From the NCBI GenBank assembly GCA_029204225.1, contig CM055110.1, positions 48,150,921 to 48,214,920 of the forward strand: a stretch of 64,000 bases of DNA. Direction: 5' to 3'. Within the stretch, counting starts at the first letter, position 1. Each line of letters begins with the position of its first letter. A program made the translations under genes and the position numbers. The notes beneath the pieces are model-generated. The model made no database searches. It had not been told where the DNA came from and saw nothing but the letters and a program-made list of their open reading frames with translations. Below, one piece after another: positions 21,779-33,065 of this stretch. This DNA is from Diphasiastrum complanatum (Eukaryota > Streptophyta > Lycopodiopsida > Lycopodiales > Lycopodiaceae).

Positions 21779-22250
21779 ATGGCACTTTTGCTATCCTAAA
21801 GCACATTTCTTCTACATTCGTTTTGATAATCAACAAACAACCCTAGGACAAACTGCCAAAGTACCAATTTAGAATCGAATGATGGAACTCAATTCTAGAG
21901 ATCCATAAAATTTTGGATATAACATTTAAGCTCTTACTACCCATCTCGCAGTTCACAAACTTTTGGTTATAATCGATGTCATCAGCTATCATGAAAGTGT
22001 TTCTGAAGACCTCTATGAAAGCTTCCCAGCTTGTGAGCTTCACAATCAATTTTCGCCACCACAAGATGACATAGTGCCACGCAAGAACAACACGACACTT
22101 TTGATTTTTTTTCTCATCAAGAATTCCATGTAAATTGTAATAACTACTCTACTTGATGAGCCAATCCTTCACATCTTCAGGTTTTTTCTCTCGTTTCAGG
22201 CTAGAATCCTAGATTCGGAGAAGACAACAACTTTATTTAATTCAACCAAA
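21779..22250 (-). pseudogene. N-terminal part of the split gypsy gag
   Basis: The minus strand reads a capsid-like segment at 22064-21843 (WWRKLIVKLTSWEAFIEVFRN), typical of the tryptophan-containing gypsy Gag core. Upstream, around 22200, is LVELNKVVVFSES. It is the same gene as the Gag C-terminal piece at 15806-16207, separated by the 16219-21773 insertion. Stops near 21900 and 22150 show decay. Confidence 0.7.
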
Positions 22251-22286
22251 CTTCCATTTCGTAAATTATTCCGATGAGTCATGTCA

Positions 22287-23990
22287 TCAAGTGTCATACT
22301 CAATTGCTAGCAAATCCTTAGTATGGCCCTTCCACTTGATTAAGTATTCAAAGATAGAATGATTTTTCAATTGCTTACCTCTGGTTCTAAGCACTTTCTT
22401 ATGTTCCAAAGGTACACTAAGCAATAAATCTTCTAGGTGGGATAAGTCTTCATATGATCCAACTGTATCACCTTCGTGTAAAATTAATTTTAATTGGCTC
22501 ACATGAAATATTAGATGTGTAGTAGATTTGCCTTGAAGATTTAGTTCATAAGCTAAAGAACCAATTTTCCTTACAATTCTAAATAGTCCACAAAATTTAG
22601 TAGATGGTTTATAATGTTTTCCAGTACATAACATCCTAGAATCTTTTGAAATTCTAAGATATACCCAATCATCAACTTTAAAATCTTGGGAGATCTCTTA
22701 AAATTGACATAGTGCTTAGCTCTATTCTGAGCACTCCAAATACTCTCCTTAGCCACTTGCAAAATTTATTGCATATCATGTAGGAAATCCGCACCTTCTA
22801 GATCTTAACAGATTTCATCTCCACATTAACAAGAGACCTAGGTTAAAAATCGTACATAAGCATCAAAGGATTATAAGCTATAGCAGAATGTTTTCCGTAT
22901 GCAAACTCAATCAAAGGAATGTAATCTTTCCAAAGAGATTGCCTATGAGAAACACATGTCCATGACATATCTTCCATAGTTTGATTAGTGCTTTTTTGTC
23001 TGGCCATTTGATTCAAGATGATTAGTAGAACTAAAACTAAGAGAATTTTGTAGTTTATGGAATACTGCTGACCAGAAGTGACATGTGAACTTAGGATCTC
23101 TATCACAAACAATGTCGCTCGATAGTCCATACATGCAGTCCATACAATCAAAATAATCTTTCAACAAAGATTTGGGCTAAATCAAAAGCCTTGATAGTTG
23201 ACTTAATTGGTATGAACGTAGGTACCTCAGTTAACCTGTCCACTATAACCCAAATAGAATCGGGTCTTTGAAAGTCCAACTACAAATCCATTGATATGCT
23301 ATCCCTGATTATCATGGATATCCAATGGATGAAACAAATTACCAATGTCAAGACGTTCAACCTTAGCTAGTTCACAGGGCTTGCATTTAATCACATATGA
23401 CTCGACATATGGCTTGAGTGTTAGCCAATAAAACTCTCTTCTGACGAAGTCAGGAGTTCAGTGTATACCGAGATGTCTTGCACAGGGTATATCATGACAT
23501 TCAAACAAAATTTTGCATTTGAGCTCATTATCCCCAAGTACACAAACTTTTCCATTTTGAAATAACAATCCCTCTCGAATGGTAAACTATTCTACAATTT
23601 TCTTATCTTTCATAGTTAGTTGAGACCCTTGTGAACTTGATTCAACACTATCCTCATTTCTTCCGGTCCAAACAATGTTCCAAATACGACCAAAATGGAA
23701 ACCATTTTCCTATTTTTCTCTCATTGAGAGATATAGATTCATAGAAATCTTGGTGAAAGACAATTTGTTCAATTCACCAATATGGCTAAGAGCATCCACA
23801 ACTTGATTCGAGCTACCTCTTATATAACGGATCTCATGGTTGAATTCTTGCATCAATTTGGCCCATCGAGCTTTCCTACCTTGAAGATCATGCTAATTGC
23901 AATAGCACTTAAGAGGTTGGTGATCCGTATATACTATAAACTTGTGAATAAAAAGTTAACTATCTTAACTTTATGGGTTTGACAAAGTTT
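22287..23990 (-). pseudogene. chromodomain gypsy RNase H-integrase fragment
   Basis: Minus-strand pieces in pol order: the end of RNase H at about 23990-23780 (GRKARWAKLMQEFNHEI, followed by a NQVVDALSH-type end); the integrase zinc-binding region near 23500-23390 (ECHDIPCARHLGIH, CKPCELAKVERL); the integrase core at 23167-22843 (SDIVCDRDPKFTCHFW, TNQTMEDMSW); and the C-terminal chromo-like domain at 22634-22287 (PSTKFCGLFRIVRKIGSLAYELNL, EYLIKWKGHTKD). It is the same family as 14006-16213. It breaks inside the chromodomain near 22310 and is followed at once by the gag of the next copy, with no LTR between. Numerous stops. Confidence 0.82.
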
Positions 23991-24825
23991 GTGAGTCAAG
24001 CACCTTGATGTCATAAGTGGATAGGGCCGTTTTTGGCTTTAGTGGCAAAAAGTCAAGTACACATGTTTTGTCTTAATTAGACCAAAAGTCAACTATGACA
24101 TAGCTCGAGCTAGTTAGGTGCTCTACACATGTCTAGTTTAGATTTGATGAGTGATGGTCCCTATGTGTTGGCAAGAATGAAGGGGTCCAATCATAAGTGA
24201 TAGACTTGGTAGAGAGGTCATGAATAAGGGTTCCAATAGGAATTGAGCTTGGACTACCTTGAGATTCTATATGTACATTCATTTTCTTCATTACTCTAAG
24301 TAAGTTTTTGTTAGCTTTGTAGTTCTCTTCCAAGTTAGATCCAAATTTGGTGGTAGATAGCTTATTTGGAAGATATTAAAGTCTAGTTTGTGTAGCAATT
24401 CGTTTCAAATCGATTGGATCTACCAATCAAAAGTTATAATCAATTGAATCAAGGTGGGTAGGCACCCAACCTAGTTGGACACATTTACTTTTGCCTCTAT
24501 CATGCTTGTTTGATCCAAAAATTCAAGAATGGGCTTGCCAATCTCATCTATTTGAGATCTAGTCATCTTTTTGAGGTCATAGCCACATTGTTTCATACAA
24601 TTGCATTGTATTTGAGTGATTTGTGGATTCTTTGAGTGTTTCACACGTTCCAAAGATAGTTTGACACAAACTTTGCCTATACTCCATCAATTGATGAGAG
24701 GTTGATCTAGTTTGAGAGAGATTGGAAAAGCTAGTGAGATCCATCTCACATTTTGTTGCAAGATCTTGCATAGGAGTTGGTAGTACACCTTTCAAGGATC
24801 CTATAGTGAGAGAGAAGCAACATTT
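23991..24825. other. no gene seen; probable leader of the next copia gag
   Basis: No recognisable motif. By position it may be the 5' leader of the plus-strand copia gag that starts near 24826; no PBS was found. Confidence 0.35.
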
Positions 24826-25275
24826 ATGGTCTCATTACAAGGAGTCTTCACTACGTTTGATGGCATCTATGGGTCCTTCCTATTGGAATCTAGTGAAAGA
24901 CTATCTACCTCCCACTATTCTATTTGGAAGGTTAGAATGGATTCAATCTTGATACTCCAAGATGTGATGGACATTGTACTTGGGATTGAGGAGGAGCCTC
25001 AAGTCCTTCAAGAAGTACAAAGATATAAGAAGAGAGCTAGGATTGTTCTACATTATATCAAGATGAATGTCTCTAATGAGATTTTAACAGAGACTGGTGC
25101 TTGTACTTCGGCCAAGGAAGCTTGGGATGCACTCAAAGCTATCTATGAGGCCAACAATACCTCTAGACTTCTCACTCTTAGAAATCAAATATTTCAAAGT
25201 TCTCAAAAGAGTGATGAGAGTGCCACTAATTATGTTTTGAGAGTGAAAGACATTCATAGGGAGCTTACCGCATGA
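24826..25275 (+). pseudogene. copia gag, truncated
   Basis: 149 open codons with a copia Gag pattern: HYSIWKVRMDSILILQDVMDIV, RARIVLHYIKMNVSNEIL, CTSAKEAWDALKAIYEANNTSRLLTLR and YVLRVKDIHREL. It is related to, but distinct from, the 16-22 kb family. The true start may be upstream, since SERLSTSHYS corresponds to about residue 10 of relatives. It ends abruptly at 25275, where a different (gypsy) element begins, so zinc knuckle and pol are absent. Confidence 0.82.
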
Positions 25276-26341
25276 AATACCAGATTTAATCACGTTTTCA
25301 CATGATGGCATGGGCGGAGGACACTTCTCTATAGATATTAATGTTCGCAAACTTTTGCAATCAGGTTGTCGGTGGCCTACACTTCATAAGGACACATAAA
25401 ATTATATTCAGACATGTGATGTTTTCCAGCGAGCACGACGACCTACTAGACAGAACTATGAACCCTTGCATCCGGTTTTATCGCAAGCGCCATTTGAAAA
25501 ATGAGGATTGGATTATGTTGGTCCTATTCATCCTATCGCGCGAGGATCTCAGGCTCGATACATTATTGTAGCAATTGATTATATGACCAAGTGAGTTGAG
25601 GCCAAAGCTGTCAAAGTTGGTGATGCGAAATCTACGGCCAAGTTTCTCTACAAAAAATATCATTATCAAATTTGGATGTCCGATCGAGATTGTCAGTGAC
25701 TGAGGTACACACTTTGTTAATCAAACGATAAAGTGTTTCTTGGAAGATTTTTTTGTTATACACAGATTTAGTAATCCTTATTATCCCAGAGGGAATGGCC
25801 AAGCTGAATCTTCCAATAAGATTCTTTGCACTATTATAATGAAAACAGTTGAAGTGAGTCGATCTAATTGGGAACATAAACTGCATGCAGCATTATGGGC
25901 ATTCAGAACTGCTTACAAAAGTAGTACAAATCAAACACCCTTTCAACTGGTTTATGGTCAAGATATTGTCATGCCGATTGAATTTTTAATACCATCTTTA
26001 CGCATGGCAGCAATAGAACGGCTAAATGATGATAAGTCTTTTCAACTCTGTCATTGACAATTCATGCGTTAATAGTAGAGAAAGCCCACCTTAAGGCATG
26101 ACACAATCATCAATTACACAAAAAGGATCTGAAAGCAGGAGATCTTGTACTGATGTACAAAACCAAGCTGATCAAGGGAAAATTGAAGTTTACCGGTGAA
26201 GGCCCGTATAAAGTGAAGGAAATCATGAACTATGGAGTAGTGATTCTTGAGCACTTGGACGGAAAATGGTTTGATACTTTTGTGAATGGCAGCCGATTAT
26301 GCAAGTTTTGGCAGCCTGCTCCGCCAGTTCAACAAGCATGA
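25276..26341 (+). pseudogene. Tat/Athila-like gypsy integrase fragment
   Basis: Plus-strand integrase in shifting frames: a zinc-finger end near 25380-25430 (QTCDVFQRA), then core pieces recalling GLDYVGPIHP and YMTKWVEAKAV (25490-25610), FGCPIEIVSD (25670-25695), then SNPYYPRGNGQAESSN and LHAALWAFRTAYKSSTNQTPFQLVYG at 25740-26057 and a C-terminal domain at 26153-26341 (GEGPYKVKEIMNYGVVILE). The TPF.LVYG and WVEAKAV signatures are typical of Tat/Athila elements rather than chromoviruses. At least three frame breaks (near 25500, 25700 and 26057). The upstream pol is missing. Confidence 0.8.
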
Positions 26342-27125
26342 TACAAATGATTTTTTATTTTTATTTGTTTTCAATTTTTTGTTTTCCTACTTAATTGCTA
26401 ATTTTGTTTGGAAAAGACAATAAAAAAAGAAATGAGCAAAGACTGATGAGCAAAAGTCAGAAAAGTCATCAGAATGGAAAAAGCGGAAGAAAAGTATTCT
26501 CAAAAAGATAATTTTTGATGAAAAATGATTATAAAATCATTGTTTCAGTCATATGTTGCCTATATAGTATGGAAAACCTTCACTGAGCTTTCAGATTGTA
26601 CATCCACTTCAAATATATCTATACTGACTTGGGCGAAGGTTCTTTTCCAAAAAAAAGTACATGTTTTTGAGTTAGGCAAATGATCAACAATATGCCATTT
26701 TGAGAACCTTCGTCGAGCACCTTACTCTCCTCAGAAACCTTCGCTGACATGCTAGATGGTCTTAAAATGTCAAAATTAGATTGGCTATAGGTTCAGATCT
26801 TGAAAAGTTGCATCTATGACAGTACTTGGGCGAAGAATCCTCTTGGGCAAAGGTTCATCCTTCACCAGCCCTGAAAAATGTTCGTCGGATGGCTTCAACA
26901 CCTCAAAAACCTTTGCCGAGATTTTTATAGCCTATTTTTACAGTACCGAGAAAGCCTGCAAATTTTTGTTCAGAACTGATCAACCAAACTAGCATTCAAT
27001 GTAATGGAGCCTCCAAATTCACCTATAAGTTGGCTGAATTCGATTCATTGCTCACTTGTGCTAGCGAAGCTCTTGCCAATTTTCACAGTTCTAATTGAAA
27101 ATCAATAAAATGCTCTATTGCCATG
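26342..27125 (+). other. gypsy 3' non-coding region with a recurring motif
   Basis: No gene. Degenerate copies of GGGCGAAGGTTC and its complement GAACCTTCGTCGAG recur in both orientations near 26631, 26702, 26738, 26829, 26847, 26882 and 26917. This would be the 3' UTR/LTR zone of the Tat/Athila-like element; no LTR boundary could be set. Confidence 0.5.
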
Positions 27126-27385
27126 TTGGAAGAAGGAAAGAAAGCTTGATAGAGAAAAAGTGCATTCGATAGATGCTACTATCGAGCTCTATGAAAATAT
27201 CTTTCTTCTAATGCATGACTACACCTATCAAATTCAAACAAAACTATCATGACAATTGTCACATTGAATTCTACTTGACTCTAACTCTAAAGTCATCAAA
27301 ATCAGTAAGATTGATTTTGTAGACAAGCATAACAGAGTGTAAATATTGTTGGATTGAAGTATTCGATAGTTCAGGCAAAATTGTA
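27126..27385 (+). repeat. LTR-like repeat, inverted partner of 12598-12860
   Basis: Starts with TGTTGGAAGAAGG and is similar over about 260 bp to the reverse complement of 12598-12860. The right end is not defined; 27386-27632 holds no recognisable gene. Confidence 0.65.
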
Positions 27386-27632
27386 AGAGAAACCTAAACT
27401 AGTCATATTGGCCAAAATTGTCAAGCACAACTAAAAATGAACTGTTGTGTGTACAAGTGACTAAATGAATTTGGATCGAACTTAAAAATGGTCATGTAAA
27501 CTGATTTCACACCTATGAGAAAACCATGTGAACTATATTTACAATTTTGGCCTCTAAAATGACTAAAATAGCTAGTCAAGTATAAGTTGACAGTTGTTCA
27601 CGTCATTTGTAAAAGTAATTTCATTGGCTACT

Positions 27633-29587
27633 CTATTTTTCATAAATGTTATAGAGTCCAGAACATAGCTTTAGGACGTAAGCTGTAGTGGAGACAGCTT
27701 CAGCCCATAATCTCTTGGGTAGCGATGCATGCGCTAGCATACATTTGGCTGATTCAACCAGGGTACGATTCTTCCTCTCGGCTAAGGCATTAGACTGAGG
27801 ACTGTGAGGAGTGATGAATTGCTGCTCAATGCCTTGGCTTTGGCAGTACTCCTTAAACTCGATAGAGATATATTCTCCACCATTGTCTGACCTTAGAGCC
27901 TTGATCGTCCGTCCATTCTCCTTTTCTGCATGCTCCTCGAAGATTCTGAAGCAGTTGAAGGCTTCTGATTTCTTCTTTATAAAATACACCATAGTCCTTC
28001 TGGAAAATTCATCAATAAAAGTTATAAAATACTTTGCATCCTTCAACGAAGGATTTTTCATCGGGCCACAAATGTCTGAATGTACAATGTCTAACAATTC
28101 TCTAGCAATATGCTAATGGCTTGATTTAAATGGTTTCCTAGTCTGTTTACCAACTAGACAGTCTTGACAGACAGGTAACTCGACTTTATCATGAGGATAG
28201 TTGAGATCAAGAACAATAGATTGTCTAGACATTTGTTGCACAACAGCATGATTCAAGTGACCAAGTCTATAATGCCAAAGTAAACTTTTATTTGAATGTA
28301 TAGAAGTACTGAGCACCTAACTAGAGGCAGAAAAGCAATGACTTAATTTATACAAGTATCCATGCCTCTTTCCGAGTGCTAGGATCTTGCTTGTCCTATC
28401 AACTACTTTGTACTGATCACATTCGAATTCTACTCTATGTCCTAGATCTGTGATTCTGCTTACAAAGAGCAGATTCGTAGACAAATTTGGTACATACAGG
28501 ACTTTAGAGAGTAGCTTAGACTGATCATTTGCAAAGTTTAATATCACAGTACCTTCACCTTTAATAGCTTGTGTGCTATTGTCGCCAAGGTGAACAAATT
28601 TCTGGATACTGTAAGGTGTATAGGACTCAAAACAACTAATGAGGCTGGTCATGTGCTGAGTGGCTCCGGAATCCAGGAACCAAGAACTGTCACCGGATGT
28701 TCCTTGATGGTTGGTCATGAAGGCATCATGATCCGCTTCTTGAATAGGCTGTGGAGCTTCTACAGCTGCATTTGCCACTTGATTCGACTACCCCTTGCTG
28801 TTGTTCTTTGCTTGAAGTATCTGGTAGTCTTGAATTTCGTGGTTATTTCGCTTGCAGTATCTGCAGAACAGCTTCTTCTTTGTCTGTAGATTCGATAGTT
28901 CTTTGTGCTGAGCTGAGCTGGCTTTGATTGCTTCGGGCCTTTCTTCTTCTTCTGCTTAGTCGTGCTCTTGTTGGTGTATAAGACGTGAGAATCAGCTGAG
29001 GAACTTGAGGCTTCGTTTCCCCGCGTGTCTTCCTGCAACAACATAGTAATGACTCTCGAAAGAGTCAGTTCTGGATGTGTCGTGATGATCATCACCCAGT
29101 TGTCGTATGAGCTTGGCAAGCTTGTAAGCAGTTGTATCACTGCATCTTGATCATCTATGACAGATCCGACAACGGCCATTTGCCTTAGTAGGTTCTTGAA
29201 TTGATTGATGTGATTCTGCAGGGAATCACCATTCACCATCTTGAGGGATTAAAATTTCTTCCTGAGATGTAGCTTGGAGGCTATATCTCGCACTTCGTAT
29301 AGTGTGCTCAAGATGTCCCAGACTTCTTTCGATGTCTGAGCCTCGGATACATGGCCGATCTGGATATCCGTGATGTTGAGGATGATCAGTGCGAAAGCCT
29401 TTCCATCCTTCAGCCTCCATCTGGCAATTGCTGCATTGTTTGCTTTGGGTTTCCCTTCTGCACATGTAACAACATCATACAATTCTTTAGCCATTAGTAT
29501 AGTTTTCATCTTAAATTTCAACAGATGGTAATTGGCTCCATCAAGCTTTCCCATGATAGGACTGGCTTTCCCAGAATTAAAGAACAA
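27633..29587 (-). pseudogene. copia gag-protease-integrase, truncated
   Basis: Minus-strand copia. Gag at 29587-28760 (GKLDGANYHLLKFKMKTIL, then NHINQFKNLLRQMAVVG). A nucleocapsid motif lies near 28890-28800, with CRYCKRNNHEIQDY where the last Cys is lost. Protease is at about 28700 (WFLDSGATQHMT, active site intact). The GAG-pre-integrase region is at 28316-28113 (LLWHYRLGHLNHAVVQQM) and the integrase core at 28097-27633 (LDIVHSDICGPM, ALRSDNGGEYIS, HSPQSNALAERKNRTLVE). Breaks: a stop near 29245, a frame change near 28780 and stops at 28317 and 28113. RT and RNase H are absent; the element ends at about 27633. Its family also left the fossil at 6428-7120. Confidence 0.88.
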
Positions 29588-29822
29588 GAAGACAATTACT
29601 CTATCAGCTAGTAGAGTCTTGTACTGTGGAGTGTGTTGTGTGTGAGAAACGAAAAATAGCTCGAAAAGAAAACGAACACGAAAAAGAAACGAACGAGAAA
29701 CGAAAACATAGACTTCAATTCTTTCTTGTTGTAGTGTGAGTTCATTTTCAGTTTTGCCAACTATCCATAATACAAATGGTCAAACTATGTTATTATAGCA
29801 CTCTACATTATTTTCAAGGGAG
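29588..29822. other. no gene seen
   Basis: Contains a purine-rich GAAACGAAAAATAGC-like repeat cluster (29645-29705). No LTR or PBS for the minus-strand copia was recognised here. Confidence 0.3.
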
Positions 29823-30114
29823 TTGGCCTACTGCATTGGAAAGTTTTACAAAGAGTGTTTGAGGTACGTTCAAGCCACAAATCATTATGCTTTGTGTTAT
29901 GATGAAAATTTAGTGGATGCATTAAATTTGGAAGCTCATTCATACTCAAATTGGGCCAAAGATGTGAATACAAGAATATCCAATTCTAGCTATTTGCGCT
30001 TCATTGACTCATTTCATAGATTAGAAAAGCATAAATAATTATGTTAAAATTTCTTTTATAGAGTTTGAATATGTTGCGGCCACTCATGCAATAAATGAAG
30101 TCATTTGGCTCAAA

Positions 30115-30115
<1 letters not shown>
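29823..30115 (+). pseudogene. decayed copia RNase H
   Basis: The plus strand reads LRYVQATNHYALCYDENL, then SYSNWAKDVNTRISNSSYL, and in another frame at 30059-30112 EFEYVAATHAINEVIWLKR. These correspond to the copia RT/RNase H stretch with LRY, the DWAGD...RRSTSGY block and the EAEYVA...WLR block. The conserved aspartates are mostly changed. The fragment is cut off by the microsatellite at 30117. Confidence 0.7.

Positions 30116-30116
<1 letters not shown>

Positions 30117-30186
<70 letters not shown>
30117..30186. repeat. compound (TA)n(GA)n microsatellite
   Basis: About 35 bp of TA dinucleotides followed by about 35 bp of GA dinucleotides. It directly interrupts the copia RNase H fossil. 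Confidence 0.95.
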
Positions 30187-30187
<1 letters not shown>

Positions 30188-31595
30188 CCCTTGGGATACA
30201 ATAAAACCTCATTCAAAAAGCTTGTTACACCCCTCAAAAGTTCTATAAAAAGGTGCACTTAAAAAGTGGAAAAGCTTGAAATATTTTCAAGGAGAGATTA
30301 GAATAGACAAGAGAAGAAGGGGGTTAAATGTGGTTATGGGAAAAAGAAGAAGAAAATGGAGTTGAAGGAGAATGGAGGTAATGTGTTTCTCACCATCTCT
30401 TGGTACTATATTTTTTTGTAATCAGTAGTTAGTCAGCTCTCGACGACGTGCAGGCGACATGGCAGCTGCCGCGGCGGCAGCTCAGCCTTTTCTTGCATCT
30501 CCACCACTGCTCTTCTTCAACTTACAACTGCACGATCAAATGCATTTGTTTTCCAAAAGAAATTACAAAGAGGTTGGCTGCCGTTTCCTTATTATAATGT
30601 ATTTGCTGAGATTTAGTCTCTACTCTCATGCTGTTTTGGTTGAAATTGAGATTTATTCTACTAGTTAATTTGATGTAAATTGTTGGTGTTAAACTGATTT
30701 CCGTAGCTATGCATGCCTGTTTCTCCGAGTTGATAACATCGATGCTCGAGTAGGTTTTGAATCAGAAATTACGGCCGATATATCATCTTTCAAATCATAT
30801 TTGCTTCAATTCCTTCAATCCTATTGCTTCTTATTATTGCATTTCTTTGAAGAATCTGTTTGAAGCATTTGTTTGAAGACTCTAAATTTCTTGATTGACT
30901 CCTTTCTTTCTAGTTTAAACAAGCATCAAATGAAATGCTGTTTAACGCTCAACATATGTCCATCCGTCGATTTTTGCTCAATCTGGAAAACTCATTGGAA
31001 CGCTTATTATTCATCTGCGTTATCATGTTTTGAAAGTGAGCTTCTTCGGTATGTATAGGCAATAACAATAAGAAGGAAACTAAGAAATGCAATTTTGATC
31101 ATGACTCGCGTAGATAACATGCTGTAGAGTTCAAATATTAGAGTATACTGGCAAGCCCAGGCCATTCATTGATGCTCTTCAGATATATCGGAGAGATGGT
31201 TAAGGTGCCACAAGGTATTTTGGGGTGCAAACAGAAGACAACACAACAATGAAATGGGTTTCGAAGCTTACAGACAAAGTCCTCTTTCCACATCGATCAT
31301 TCTCGTTGTCCTCAATTCGTCATCATCCGCGATTCACTGTTAACTATCATGAGTCGAGGTAGCATCTTGGGGTTGCGGCATTACCTCTCTTTTTTATTTC
31401 ACTACACTGTGTTTCCGGCCCTCAGACAATCAGCATCGTTAAGAAATTTTTTGTAGAAAATTATAAGCTGCACTCCGCCGATGACAATGCCAACCTTTTA
31501 ACACTTAATTTAATCAGGAACGGTGTATTGAGAGTGGCATCTGCTGACGGCATAACATTGATAACGTATGTGGTCATTTGGGCGATGATTTGCAG
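30187..31595 (+). promoter_or_regulatory. possible promoter and 5' part of the host gene
   Basis: A good TATA box, TATAAAAAGG, is at 30244-30253. Downstream an ATG at 30356 opens a short frame ending at a donor-like GGAG|GTAATG (near 30379), and an acceptor-like GTGCAG at 30448-30453 precedes an Ala-rich frame from ATG 30459 (MAAAAAAAQPFLASPP). The two would join in phase. This could be the first coding exon(s) of the gene whose exons begin at 31596, but the join to that exon is not resolved and angiosperm relatives start differently. Speculative. Confidence 0.25.
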
Positions 31596-31665
31596 ACACC
31601 AGAATGAGTCGGAGCAAGATTTCAAGAGATCGTGGGATTTGTATCGCGCTTCCAAATCTGAAGAG
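31596..31665 (+). CDS. SPI: BEACH protein (SPIRRIG-like), exon A
   Basis: Exon between an acceptor TTTGCAG (ending 31595) and a donor GTAAAT at 31666. It reads HQNESEQDFKRSWDLYRAS then KSEE, ending in phase 0. In plant SPIRRIG/BCHC BEACH proteins the N-terminal region has the equivalent E-L-DFKR-W-FR-S-SEK just before the first intron. The exon could extend upstream, since the same frame stays open back to about 31370, so the left edge and the start codon are uncertain. SPIRRIG is a very large cytosolic BEACH-WD40 protein of membrane trafficking and mRNP regulation. Comparison is from memory of family motifs. Confidence 0.6.
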
Positions 31666-31758
31666 GTAAATAATGGTGAGCCAAGGTGAATCTTAGGTCG
31701 TATGTATAGCAGTTGTTCACGGAGGATGATATGAATATATGAAAATGCTTTTATGCAG

Positions 31759-31850
31759 CAGAAGGCAGAAGCCTTGGAGATGGCGATGGAAGCTTTTCTT
31801 AGAATGTCAGATTGTCTGAACGACTCAGCACAGATTGCAAACATGTTTGA
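31759..31850 (+). CDS. SPI: BEACH protein (SPIRRIG-like), exon B
   Basis: Acceptor TTATGCAG (31751-31758), donor GTAAGT at 31851. It encodes QKAEALEMAMEAFLRMSDC then LNDSAQIANMF plus two bases (GA) completed by the next exon. It corresponds to the helical segment of angiosperm SPIRRIG with a similar alternation of hydrophobic residues (…EAALNLTVDIFCRLV…). A 93-bp intron separates it from exon A. Splice sites, reading phase and family resemblance agree. Confidence 0.7.
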
Positions 31851-33065
31851 GTAAGTTACTTTTTATGAACCTCCAATTCTATGAAGCTACTAGGCGGTAA
31901 TTTATGAACTTTGTTGTCTTGTAGGGTTCCAAGACATGTTTTGTGGCAATCATCGTATTAAATCTTTTGTTGTAGTACTTGCTGTTGACATTGTCTTTCC
32001 CTTGATACTTTTACATACTACAGCTTTATGGAAATCAAGTTTGGTCTCAGGTTGTTGAAAAGATCCGAGCTTCACTTTGAGTTGCTAAAACAGATGACAG
32101 GTTGTAAGTAAGGTATCATAAACATAGCAGCAGGACCACTTTTTCCTGAATTTTAGCTGAAAATGTTTGCTTCTGCCTACCTAGGTGGATTTATCAGAAT
32201 AGTTAGGATGTCTGATCCTCCTGCTTCTCATGTCACACTGCAGCACATTAAACTGGTAATTGGCTTCAATGTCACTCTTCTGATGCTTTCATTGGGTCAC
32301 CATGTGAGTTTTTTGGATGCAAATAAAATTTTTCCATTCAGAGGAAATAACTTACACGGGTCTCACAAGACGCTCACAAATTCTGATCCTACCTTAGCCT
32401 GATTAAAGTACAGAAAACTTTTTGTAGAATAAGTAACCAGTTTGTAATAGTCCTGCATCGATTTTCCAAAAGGATTTTGATGAGTTTTGTCGACTATTGA
32501 GGATGCGACGAACCAGCACAGGTTTCAAACATGGATGGAAAATTATTTGAGAATTATATCAGTGACAAGGAAAAATTATCAAAATTATCCACAAAACATA
32601 CAATCATTATATGCTCTCATGCAATCATTGTAACTTTCAAACATTTGAAGTGTATGATACTCACATTCAAAACGTGTTTCAATGTTTCAAACATTTGAAA
32701 TGTTTTTGACCTTTTAGAGTGTTTTTCTTAAGGTTTTGACCACTTCAAGTGCTAATTTGAGGGTTGGAAAGTTAAATATATCATAGGAATGACTGAATGA
32801 GCATGTAAATTGAACATTAGCATGAAATTTATTGCAAGTAACAAAGGTCATAATCTTTTGCACAAATTTTCAAAAAGGTTTAAGTTATCTATTTAGGATG
32901 AGAAGGTTTAAGTTATCTATTTAGGATGAGAAGTGTTCAGGAGGTGAAAGGTGCTCAAGCAACAATTTTTTTTTGGTTAGGGTCTAGTTGGGCTTGAGTT
33001 AGAAATTCAACACTAAGGCACTTTTTTGAGCATGACTACTATAATAGACTAGCTGGTTTAAAACC
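31851..33065 (+). other. intron sequence without recognised repeats
   Basis: First part of the 3.4-kb intron between exons B and C. Exon-like snippets (31.9-32.4 kb) were considered and rejected because exons B and C already join in phase with continuous homology. A near-perfect tandem repeat of AGGTTTAAGTTATCTATTTAGGATGAGA-type sequence lies at about 32877-32932. Confidence 0.5.

Noticed and set aside
32040-32400. Exon-like frames (for example around FGLRLLKRSELHFELL and MSDPPASHVTLQHIKL) between host exons B and C
   Set aside because: Exons B and C join in phase with continuous family resemblance, leaving no room for extra exons, and the snippets match nothing known.
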